Source: a virus
Strand: one strand, 5' to 3'
IMG/VR virus record: IMGVR_UViG_3300049002_000024
Coordinates: 1 to 44,963 of that record
DNA: 44,963 nucleotides
Part shown: one piece after another, positions 20,676 to 27,372 of the stretch
Layout of the letters: each line of letters starts with the position of its first letter
Numbering within the stretch: position 1 is the first letter of the stretch
The notes under the pieces: model-generated
Databases searched by the model: none
What the model was told of the DNA's origin: nothing
The model's input: only the letters and a program-made list of their open reading frames with translations
Position numbers and translations under genes: made by a program

Positions 20676-20977
20676 GACTCTGGTATTGGCTATCGTTCGC
20701 CGACAACAACGGCAGCCGCGGCGCCGCGGTGGTTCAAGGCGACAACTTCCGCCACGCCGTCGACGAGGCATGGCGACTCGGGATCAACCCAGGCGGCGAG
20801 GTATTCGGCGCGCCCCTTCCGCCGGGACTCGCTGAGGAGCTATACCCCGAGTGGCTCGGCATGCTGATCCCGCGTGACGTGTTGCTCAAGATGGAGAGCG
20901 TGGAGATCGTCGACACCGACGGGAAGTGCGTGGAGTGCGAGCGGCAAGGGTTCCAAAGCGAGGAGGATGTCTCGTGA
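20672..20977 (+). CDS. Hypothetical 101-residue protein
   Basis: Starts RLWYWLSFADNNG and has a strand-helix pattern with a C-terminal CVEC pair. GTG overlaps the previous stop. No family recognised. Confidence 0.5.
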   Translation: MRLWYWLSFADNNGSRGAAVVQGDNFRHAVDEAWRLGINPGGEVFGAPLPPGLAEELYPEWLGMLIPRDVLLKMESVEIVDTDGKCVECERQGFQSEEDVS

Positions 20978-21501
20978 ACCCCACCACGCCCACGCACGAG
21001 GAGCTGCGCGCCGCGCTCCGCATCGCAAACGAGATCGTCATGCATCAGCGCGCGCCCGACGAGACCGATGTTTGGCAGCTCGCATACGCGCTCGTCCGGT
21101 TCGGCGAGGCGACCGCGCATTACGAGCGGTGCATCACCTGGGAGATGACGTGTATGCGGTGCGCCCGTACGCTCGATGCGTGCTATGCGGCGGACTGTCG
21201 CGCCGAGGAGGCGGAGTCGGCGCTTGCTGTGGCGCTTGCCAAGCGGGGCCCGCCGAGCGGCGTGCTCACGTTGCTCGGCGTGGCGCTGTGGTGGTCGGCA
21301 TGGCTGGCGATATGGGGCGCCATCGGAGCCCACTGCTGCGCCGACTATCTGGCGGGCTGGACCGCCACGGTCGACGACGATGCCGCGAAGCAGGCAGCCG
21401 ATGACTATCTCGCCTGGCGAGGCTGCGCCGAGGAAGCCTCGTACTGCCGCCGTACCGGCGGGGTGCCCACCATCGCCGATCTCTTGGAGGACAAACCGTG
21501 A
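20974..21501 (+). CDS. Hypothetical membrane protein
   Basis: A 175-residue protein with N-terminal helical domain, a CMRC pair near residue 58, and a hydrophobic segment (about 92-115, GVLTLLGVALWWSAWLAIWG). The C-terminal part is acidic with two cysteines. GTG overlaps the upstream TGA. Unknown function. Confidence 0.5.
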   Translation: MNPTTPTHEELRAALRIANEIVMHQRAPDETDVWQLAYALVRFGEATAHYERCITWEMTCMRCARTLDACYAADCRAEEAESALAVALAKRGPPSGVLTLLGVALWWSAWLAIWGAIGAHCCADYLAGWTATVDDDAAKQAADDYLAWRGCAEEASYCRRTGGVPTIADLLEDKP

Positions 21502-21677
21502 TCATCCGCATCGACGTCGAGCCGACCGATGACCGGCACCGGATCGAAGGCGTGGCTGCCGCGGTCAGTCTCATGCTCGCCAGTGGGGACATGGTGCTCG
21601 TCGGAGAGGCGCGACCGCGCGCATCGCATCCGATGGCGGACGACGGCAGCGGCCCCACCGTCGGCGGCGAGGTATGA
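21498..21677 (+). CDS. 59-residue hypothetical protein
   Basis: GTG overlaps the previous TGA and its own TGA overlaps the next ATG. It begins with strand VIIRIDVEPTD, followed by a helix and a disordered tail. Unknown function. Confidence 0.5.
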   Translation: MIIRIDVEPTDDRHRIEGVAAAVSLMLASGDMVLVGEARPRASHPMADDGSGPTVGGEV

Positions 21678-22009
21678 CGGCGCCCGCGTGCCTGTGGTGC
21701 GGGGAGCCGGTACTCCCTGACGAGGAGCAAGAGCCGACGACGGTGATCGGCGATCGCATCTTGCGGCACTACGAGTGCGCGGCGCGCGCCGTCGTCGGCT
21801 CGGTCGGTCACCAGCTCGGGCTCTGCGCGTGCAACGGCGGGCCAGGGACGCTCGATGATCCGTCGCGCATGGGCAAGCGCAGCGCAGCTCGCCTCGCGCT
21901 ACTGACGTCGCAGGCGCTGTGCAGCGCCGCCGAGCGCGGCACAGCCGAGCTGGCCCGGGTGACGGCGGTGCTGCGGATCGGCGCGGTGGCCGCCGAGGAA
22001 GCGGACTGA
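21674..22009 (+). CDS. Zinc-ribbon-like protein, end of accessory operon
   Basis: A 111-residue protein: CLWCGEPV at the N-terminus, then a helix containing HYECAARAV, likely a metal site shared with further cysteines (CACNG). ATG overlaps the previous stop. The last gene before the integrase region. Confidence 0.5.
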   Translation: MTAPACLWCGEPVLPDEEQEPTTVIGDRILRHYECAARAVVGSVGHQLGLCACNGGPGTLDDPSRMGKRSAARLALLTSQALCSAAERGTAELARVTAVLRIGAVAAEEAD

Positions 22010-22020
22010 CGTGCGCACCC

Positions 22021-22045
22021 CGGCGCCCTAACAGGTTCGGCGCCG
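22021..22045. terminator. GGCGCC hairpin downstream of accessory operon
   Basis: CGGCGCC (22021-22027) pairs with GGCGCCG (22039-22045), leaving an 11-base loop. There is no T-tract, so termination is uncertain. The paired GGCGCC elements resemble those in the 37-bp repeat at the left edge. Confidence 0.35.
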
Positions 22046-22260
22046 CCGATCGGCTCTCCGCCGGCATCGACCGGAGGCGCAGCGCCAACCTTCCCATATA
22101 GACATTCCCCCTGACACTGGTTCAACGTTCCAGAATTTTCAGCGACATACGTGCACACCCGTTCGCACTGGTGCACACTCAACCCCTGGAAAACGCTATT
22201 CTTTTGGTTCTTCACGAACCACATACTCCAACTAACCGTTATGAAATTATTCAGGTTTCA
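22046..22260. other. AT-richer region before int, candidate attP / control region
   Basis: This gap is clearly lower in GC than the neighbouring genes and holds no supported ORF. It contains repeated GTGCACAC motifs, TGGTTC-N5-GAACCA (hairpin) and an AT-rich run near 22215-22255. It lies directly upstream of the integrase operon, where an attachment site with arm-type sites would be expected. The core cannot be identified without an integrated copy. Confidence 0.4.
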
Positions 22261-22286
22261 TACTCGTACGACGAATCATATAGACG
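22256..22286 (+). promoter_or_regulatory. TCGTACGA-type promoter of the integrase operon (P8)
   Basis: TCGTACGA at 22264-22271 is followed by CGAATCAT and TATAGA (22279-22284), closely matching the sequence downstream of the second operator in P5. Only one operator copy is present, and the -35 (TTTCAT) is weaker. Confidence 0.6.
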
Positions 22287-22316
22287 TCTCCCCCGCGCGA
22301 GCGTAGGGTCATCTTC

Positions 22317-22484
22317 ATGCCCGACCCAGCCACCGAACAAGAGGAGCGCGCTCGCGAGCGCGCTGCTAACGCATTCCACGACCACCCTAGCAACCCCAGC
22401 ACATGCGCCGCCGCGCGAGAGGCAGGCTGGCGCCGGTGCCCGTGCGAGGAGCGCTGGCGCGACTACGTGGAGGTGATGCCGTGA
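22317..22484 (+). CDS. 55-residue protein preceding integrase
   Basis: The product is charged and helical with three cysteines and a Trp/Arg-rich end (GWRRCPCEERWRDYVE). Its TGA overlaps the integrase GTG (GTGA). Small proteins immediately before int are sometimes excisionases, but no HTH is visible here. Function unknown. Confidence 0.55.
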   Translation: MPDPATEQEERARERAANAFHDHPSNPSTCAAAREAGWRRCPCEERWRDYVEVMP

Positions 22485-23725
22485 ACCTCTCCGCTGCCCG
22501 CACCGTCACCACCTCGCAGGCTCCTCGGAAGCGCGTCCGCGCCGGTGGCCGCATCGTCTGGGAAGCCTACGGTGCACACGAGGGGGAACAGTACTTCCTC
22601 GGCACTCAGCCGACCGAGGAGGAAGCGCAGGCGCGGATCGACGACTTCGCGTACAAGGTCCGCGAGCGCAAGCGGCAGATCGCCGCCGGTCAGACGCCGA
22701 TGCCGCTCGTCAGCATCACGCTCGCGGATGCCGCGAAGGAGTGGCTCGAGTGGCTCGAGAACCCGGACAACACCGGGCACCGAAGTCGGAGCAAGTACGA
22801 ATCACAGCTCCGTCTCCACATCCTCCCGGCGTTCAAGGATGGCAACGTGACGCTCGAGGAGATCACTCCGGCGATGGTGCGCACGTGGCTCACCAACCTG
22901 ACGAAGAAGAAGGGGAACGCGAACGGCCGCAAGGATGTCCTGCTCAAGGCACAGACCGCGAACACCGTGCGCATCTGCTTCTCGAGCTTGCTGACGTGGT
23001 GCCGGAAAGATGTCGACTACCTCGCGGTGAACCCGATCTCGAACACGAAGCAGCTCACGACGCGCAAGCGGATCTTCTCGTACATCCATTCGCTCGGCGA
23101 CGTCACGAAGCTACTCGCCGCCGTCGAGGGGCGCTACCGTGAGGCGACCGAGGACGCTCGCGAATTCCTCGGGCTCCTCGTCGCCACCGGCATGCGTTTC
23201 GGCGAGCTGCTGTCGCTGCACTGGGCCGACGTACATCTCGACGAGCGATTCATCCACGTGTGCTCGGGCGGCCGCGGTCGCACCGCGTTCGAGACGCGCC
23301 CGACGAAAAACAAGAACGGCGAACCTCGCAACATTCCGATCCTCGACGCTGCGCTCCCCATCCTTCAGGCGCGCCACCTACGCACGAAGGGGCAGGGATT
23401 CGTGTTCGCGTCGCCGCGCGGCGGCATCCGTCGCGAAGGACCGTTCACGACGATCTTCAAGCGCGCGCTGAAGAAGTCCGGCATCGAGCGCCCTAGCAAG
23501 CTGCCGCTTCGCGTGCACGACCTTCGGCACACGTTCGCGGTGCACTGGGTGTCGACCGGCGGCGACATCTACTCCTTGAGCAAAGTCCTCGGGCACTCGA
23601 GCGTGCGCACCACCGAGGAGTACTACGCCGACTATCAGGTTCAAAACTACGTCCAGCACTACCACCGCGTCGGGTTTCGCTTTCCCGTCGCCGATGCCAC
23701 CGTCACTGCTCTCCGCGCCGTCTGA
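22481..23725 (+). CDS. int: Tyrosine-family site-specific integrase
   Basis: The 414-residue protein has the phage integrase layout: an N-terminal arm region, a core-binding SAM-like domain (about 78-145, SITLADAAKEWLEWLE), and a catalytic domain with R239 (ATGMRFGELL), H346-x-x-R349 (HDLRHTF), H372 (LGHSS) and the nucleophilic Tyr (381 or 382, TEEYYADY). It integrates and excises the phage genome at att sites. The start is GTG overlapping the upstream gene. The catalytic set is complete. Confidence 0.92.
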   Translation: MNLSAARTVTTSQAPRKRVRAGGRIVWEAYGAHEGEQYFLGTQPTEEEAQARIDDFAYKVRERKRQIAAGQTPMPLVSITLADAAKEWLEWLENPDNTGHRSRSKYESQLRLHILPAFKDGNVTLEEITPAMVRTWLTNLTKKKGNANGRKDVLLKAQTANTVRICFSSLLTWCRKDVDYLAVNPISNTKQLTTRKRIFSYIHSLGDVTKLLAAVEGRYREATEDAREFLGLLVATGMRFGELLSLHWADVHLDERFIHVCSGGRGRTAFETRPTKNKNGEPRNIPILDAALPILQARHLRTKGQGFVFASPRGGIRREGPFTTIFKRALKKSGIERPSKLPLRVHDLRHTFAVHWVSTGGDIYSLSKVLGHSSVRTTEEYYADYQVQNYVQHYHRVGFRFPVADATVTALRAV

Positions 23726-23736
23726 AAGGCCCCGCC

Positions 23737-24174
23737 ATGCGCATCATCCTCGCCGCCGTTCTCTTCCTCTCCCTCGTCGCTTGTGCCAGCGACGACGAGC
23801 CTACGCCCCTCGACATGCCCGACGCGGCACCGCCCGACGCGGGCATCGACGCCAAACCGGAGAGCGACAACGCGCGCGCTCTGTTCACCGCCGAGTGCGA
23901 GATGATCGCGACCTGCGCGCTCCTCTACGATACCCCGCAGTACCGGCCGCACGTCGATGCGTGTGTGCGTGGCGCGATGCAAGCACACTGCGACTACCTC
24001 GGCGCCGACGCGTGCAACGAGCCGATCAACCCGACGATCGCCGCGCTCGCGGAGGAGTGTATCGCGGCGTTCAATACGATCGCCACTGAGGTGCGCGTTG
24101 AACACAACCGCGACAAATGCGAAGCGATGCCATACCCCGCGCACTGTCGTACGACGCTCTTCCCTCGTCGCTAG
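23737..24174 (+). CDS. Cys-rich lipoprotein next to int
   Basis: A signal peptide ends in lipobox LVAC (13-16) and is followed by a DMPDAAPPDAG linker of a kind frequent in myxobacterial lipoproteins. The mature domain has eight or so cysteines (CEMIATC, CVRGAMQAHC), likely disulfide-bonded. D at +2 is seen after two residues. Location beside int suggests a lysogenic-conversion (moron) gene. Its stop overlaps the converging amidase stop. Confidence 0.7.
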   Translation: MRIILAAVLFLSLVACASDDEPTPLDMPDAAPPDAGIDAKPESDNARALFTAECEMIATCALLYDTPQYRPHVDACVRGAMQAHCDYLGADACNEPINPTIAALAEECIAAFNTIATEVRVEHNRDKCEAMPYPAHCRTTLFPRR

Positions 24175-25049
24175 CTGTCGACCTTGCGTGTCACGAACGT
24201 CGGATAGGGGTCGGCTTTCCGGCGCGGGTCGATGTCCACGTGACCACACTCGAGCGCCGCCACGGTGACGCGCCGCCCCTCCGGGTGCACGAGCGTCACC
24301 TCGCGAGCGAGCGCTGGCCAGCGCAGTAGCAGCGCGTCATGGATGCGCCGCCGCGCGGCAAATTGCGCCGCGGTGTACGCGTGCCACCGGCGCGAGCCGA
24401 CGAGCACCAGCTCCGCTTCAGGCACGAGCGGTCCCGCGCCGCGGCCCCGCGGTGCGCTGTCGCTGGCCTTCTGTCCGGCGAATGGCCACGCTCGCCATGC
24501 CGGTTGCGCCGCTTCGAATTGCTGCCGCGTCGTGTTCCAGGCCGCGTCGACCATGCGCACCTCGCCAGCGTTGACATACTCAACGCCGATGCTGCACTGG
24601 TTCGCAGCCACGGCACGCGCGCCGACGAGCACGCGCGCCGCGCTGTCGCTGCCCGCATGCCACGCGCCGCACGTGAACGGGATCGACTGCCAGATCTCGC
24701 CGCGGTGATCAACGAGCACGTGCCAGCTCGCCTCGCGTCCACCTCTCGCGCGGATGGCGGCGAGGAGCGCCTCGGAGATCGGGCGCCCCTTGCTGTCAAG
24801 CCGCGGCGTCGCGGTGCCATGCGAGACGAGAAGCACGGGCCCCGTCGATGCGAGGAGCGGGGCCTTGCTCCACTTCGGTGACGTATCATGGTGCACGTCG
24901 CGCCCCTGTAGTCGGCCCTCCGCGTCGACGAGGAGATCCGGATCCGGCTCTTCGATGTCGCGCTCGTCCTGCCCGCACTCGTACTGCGCTTCTACCTCGC
25001 GCATCACGCGCGACAGGAACGCGAACGGGAACGGAAACAGCCACGTCAC
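24171..25049 (-). CDS. N-acetylmuramoyl-L-alanine amidase-like endolysin (Amidase_2-like)
   Basis: The 292-residue protein has features of Amidase_2-type zinc amidases: VSHGT (H77), HVLVDHRGEIWQSIPFT, AWHAGSD (H131), and IGVEYVNAG. A further His/Asp-rich end (CGHVDIDPRRKADPYP) may hold the remaining ligand. The N-terminus (MTWLFPFPFAFLSRVM) is hydrophobic and might be a signal-anchor. It sits with holin and spanin candidates, so a lysis role is likely. Confidence 0.75.
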   Translation of the reverse strand: MTWLFPFPFAFLSRVMREVEAQYECGQDERDIEEPDPDLLVDAEGRLQGRDVHHDTSPKWSKAPLLASTGPVLLVSHGTATPRLDSKGRPISEALLAAIRARGGREASWHVLVDHRGEIWQSIPFTCGAWHAGSDSAARVLVGARAVAANQCSIGVEYVNAGEVRMVDAAWNTTRQQFEAAQPAWRAWPFAGQKASDSAPRGRGAGPLVPEAELVLVGSRRWHAYTAAQFAARRRIHDALLLRWPALAREVTLVHPEGRRVTVAALECGHVDIDPRRKADPYPTFVTRKVDS

Positions 25050-25432
25050 AGGAGTACCCTCTGCGGTCGCAGCCGATCGAGCACGTCGCCGAAGGCGAGC
25101 CGGTTCGACTCCTCTCGATCGACCGCGCCGAGGTACTCACGGATCGCGGCGCGCTCTTCCCACTCCTCGAGCACGACCGCAACGTCAACCCCGACAACAT
25201 CCGCCAGCTCACGGCACCGTCGGTGGTACGAGCCATCGGGATCGCGCGTGACGTCCGATCCTCGGACAGACGCGGCATGCTCTTCAGCGAAGCGGAGGTT
25301 GCGCGCTGCCCGCTCGAGTGCTCGCTGCGTCTGCTCCGCAGAGCGCCCACGTGAGCCGGAGGTGCGCGAGGAGCTGCGCCGTCCATCCGGCGAGTGCGTC
25401 TGCGAGGTGATGGGGGACCGGCGGACAGGCAT
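25046..25432 (-). CDS. Small protein in lysis cassette
   Basis: ATG is preceded by AAGGAG at ten bases and follows the i-spanin stop. The first 50 residues are disordered and overlap the o-spanin frame. The rest is helical and acidic. The C-terminal TGA overlaps the amidase GTG. Function unknown. Confidence 0.5.
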   Translation of the reverse strand: MPVRRSPITSQTHSPDGRRSSSRTSGSRGRSAEQTQRALERAARNLRFAEEHAASVRGSDVTRDPDGSYHRRCRELADVVGVDVAVVLEEWEERAAIREYLGAVDREESNRLAFGDVLDRLRPQRVLL

Positions 25433-25673
25433 GGTCAGCGCGCTCCTTCGCCGGGCAACGTCTCATCGAGTCCAACATCTCGAGCACCAGCGGTGGCGGT
25501 TGCAGGTTCGGCGCGACGGTCAAGCACGGACGTGGTGGCTCGCGCACTATCGTCGGCGGGCGCGGTGTCGTCGTCGACACCGGCGGCGATGACGGACAAC
25601 TCCGCGAGCAAGAGGTCAGTGCCATCGTCGACAGCAACACCAATGCGACCACGTGCCCATTCCTCGAGTGCAT
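25284..25673 (-). CDS. o-spanin (Rz1-like) lipoprotein
   Basis: The signal peptide ends in lipobox LTSC (19-22) and is followed by a proline-rich segment (SSPPVSTTTPRPPTIVREPP), the usual design of outer-membrane spanin subunits. It starts inside the i-spanin gene in a different frame with a strong GAGGAG, and extends over the next gene. At 129 residues it is longer than a classic Rz1. It would span to the outer membrane and act with the i-spanin in the last lysis step. Confidence 0.7.
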   Translation of the reverse strand: MHSRNGHVVALVLLSTMALTSCSRSCPSSPPVSTTTPRPPTIVREPPRPCLTVAPNLQPPPLVLEMLDSMRRCPAKERADHACPPVPHHLADALAGWTAQLLAHLRLTWALCGADAASTRAGSAQPPLR

Positions 25674-25890
25674 CGGCTCTCCTCGTCGCGCGCCGGATCT
25701 CCCCGGCGAGTCGCTCTTGCTCCATCTCGGCGAAGTGCTCCGCGTAGTCGAGCCGACGCTCGAAGCGCTCCGCCTGCACCAGCGCCGCGGCACGCTCGCG
25801 ACCGTCAGCGCGCACGACGCTCACGATCCACATCGCGGCTCCGATTAACGCGGCGATGGTGGCGAATGCGCCGACGAGCGCGACGGTCAC
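25435..25890 (-). CDS. i-spanin (Rz-like)
   Basis: A 151-residue protein with one N-terminal transmembrane helix (about 3-26) and a long charged coiled-coil helix (ERFERRLDYAEHFAEMEQE), the typical inner-membrane spanin topology. GTG overlaps the holin-candidate stop. The o-spanin gene is nested in its 3' part. Confidence 0.7.
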   Translation of the reverse strand: MTVALVGAFATIAALIGAAMWIVSVVRADGRERAAALVQAERFERRLDYAEHFAEMEQERLAGEIRRATRRADALEEWARGRIGVAVDDGTDLLLAELSVIAAGVDDDTAPADDSARATTSVLDRRAEPATATAGARDVGLDETLPGEGAR

Positions 25891-26309
25891 CGCGGCACGT
25901 TCACCGGCGGAGGCGGAGGCATGACCGTCATCACGTCCGCTGCCTTTCCCTTCGGCTCCGGTCGCCACCACAGTGAGAACGTCGAGCCGATGACGCCAAT
26001 CAGGACCGTGTAATCGATGCCCGTGGTGGTGCCGATCTCGACGAGCGTGGCGACGAGTAAGCCGATGACACCGGTCAGGAAGGCGCGCACCTTCGAGCTG
26101 CCGAGGTGCAGCGCGTTGACGACGCCGCTCGTCGGGTACCGCTCGACAAGCCAATAGAGCAGGCGCGCCACGCCGAGAAGGCAGAGGACGATGCCCACGG
26201 TGTACGCGCCCGATGCGAACGCCGTGCGCGTACCGTCGACGATATCGACCGGGCCCGGGATCGGTTGCGTCGATGGAACCGGCAGGTCGGGCAGCTCTTG
26301 CAAGATCAT
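25887..26309 (-). CDS. Holin candidate with three membrane helices
   Basis: Three hydrophobic helices (about 35-55, 77-95 and 100-117) occupy the 140-residue protein, with a short acidic N-terminus and a proline-rich end. Position between tail genes and spanins, and topology, suggest the holin. No family-specific motif is seen. Confidence 0.55.
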   Translation of the reverse strand: MILQELPDLPVPSTQPIPGPVDIVDGTRTAFASGAYTVGIVLCLLGVARLLYWLVERYPTSGVVNALHLGSSKVRAFLTGVIGLLVATLVEIGTTTGIDYTVLIGVIGSTFSLWWRPEPKGKAADVMTVMPPPPPVNVPR

Positions 26310-26575
26310 GGCTCCTTCCCTTCTCGCGCGACCGCGCGCAGCTCGCCGATCAACGTGACGAGCGTTGTGTCTCCCATGAGATCATCCACGGGGATTCCAT
26401 CCGACGTGAGCGCGTCGAGGCGCTCGGTAGCCAGCTCCGCCTCCGCGTACGCCAGCGCGGACTTTCGATCCGCCTTGCCGAGTCGCGCCTCGACACGGTC
26501 ACTCATCCGCGGCCGGTTCGGATCCGGAAGCGAGCGCTCGACGGCGGCAAGCGTTCTATCTGGGGAGTCCGACAT
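26306..26575 (-). CDS. Hypothetical lysis-region protein
   Basis: An 89-residue helical protein with acidic and Ala-rich segments. Start ATG 26575 overlaps the upstream gene by 20 bases. A start at 26590 is possible. Stop overlaps the holin-candidate ATG. Function unknown. Confidence 0.45.
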   Translation of the reverse strand: MSDSPDRTLAAVERSLPDPNRPRMSDRVEARLGKADRKSALAYAEAELATERLDALTSDGIPVDDLMGDTTLVTLIGELRAVAREGKEP

Positions 26576-26816
26576 GCTGCGTATCCGCATCGGTGATGCG
26601 TCGCGCGCGGCGACGCTCGAGGATGTCGGCGGCAGTGTTCGCGCGCTCGACGAGTCGCGCGATCTTTTCCGCGCTCTTGTCCGCCTTCGCTTCGTACCGA
26701 TCGCGGAGCGCGTTGTTGTCGCGCCACAGCCGGACGATCGCGTACATCTCAGCGACGCACATGATCCCGAGCACGCCGTAGCTGCTAAGCGCCTTCCACA
26801 TGATCACGAAGTCCAT
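26556..26816 (-). CDS. Single-pass membrane / coiled-coil protein
   Basis: An 86-residue protein with a transmembrane helix (about 9-29, LSSYGVLGIMCVAEMYAIVR) followed by a charged coiled coil. It could be a second holin-type or spanin-like factor, as its topology resembles an inner-membrane spanin. It follows a short gap after the tail gene. Confidence 0.5.
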   Translation of the reverse strand: MDFVIMWKALSSYGVLGIMCVAEMYAIVRLWRDNNALRDRYEAKADKSAEKIARLVERANTAADILERRRARRITDADTQHVGLPR

Positions 26817-26820
26817 CGCG

Positions 26821-27372
26821 TCACGGCGGTGGGTGATCGAAGGTGTACTTGAGCTGACCGAGGATGTTGCCCGCGCCGTCGGTACTGAAGAACACGACGA
26901 GCGCCTGAATGACATCGCCAGGCGACTCCGACGGCGCGCCGATCATGGTGTCATTGCAGTCCATCACTAGCTCCGCCCACGTCGCGCTGCCGCTCGCGGT
27001 GATCGGCACAGTGAAGTTGAAGGATGACGAGTCTGCGCCGGCGCTCGTGATCTGATAGGCGAGCGCGATCGAGCACGACGTGCCGGCGCCCTCCTTGCTG
27101 TATACCGCGCGAACCTCGCGCAGACGATCTCCGTTGCAGAGCGGCAACTGAAACCCGATGGATCCGGCGGCAAGCGAATCCCAGCGCAGCCCCGTCGGAG
27201 TCCAGTTGGCAGGGTTGGTAGGAAACCCGAGCGTGAGTGGCATCAACGTCGTGACGTCACCGTGCTGCCCCGCCCACGCATCGATCATCTTGTCCTGCAG
27301 ATCGTTCAAGTCGTACGACTTGACCGGCGCCTCGGGGGTATACGTCGTGTTCCTCGTGAGCGGCAGCGTCAT
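26821..27372 (-). CDS. Virion-associated hypothetical protein
   Basis: A 183-residue beta-rich protein with an N-terminus like short tail proteins (MTLPLTRNTTYTPEAPVKSY). It directly follows the large baseplate/fibre gene (shared base at 27372). Probably a tail or fibre accessory. No family recognised. Confidence 0.5.
   Translation of the reverse strand: MTLPLTRNTTYTPEAPVKSYDLNDLQDKMIDAWAGQHGDVTTLMPLTLGFPTNPANWTPTGLRWDSLAAGSIGFQLPLCNGDRLREVRAVYSKEGAGTSCSIALAYQITSAGADSSSFNFTVPITASGSATWAELVMDCNDTMIGAPSESPGDVIQALVVFFSTDGAGNILGQLKYTFDHPPP

Noticed and set aside
20926-21404. Arg/Cys-rich frames between 20874 and 21404
   Set aside because: They are shadows of the overlapping genes at 20672-20977 and 20974-21501.
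27311-27318. TCGTACGA copies inside the tail gene, capsid gene (near 43487) and lipoprotein gene (near 24148) as operators
   Set aside because: They stand alone inside coding regions without paired sites or promoter boxes, so chance or codon usage is the simpler explanation.
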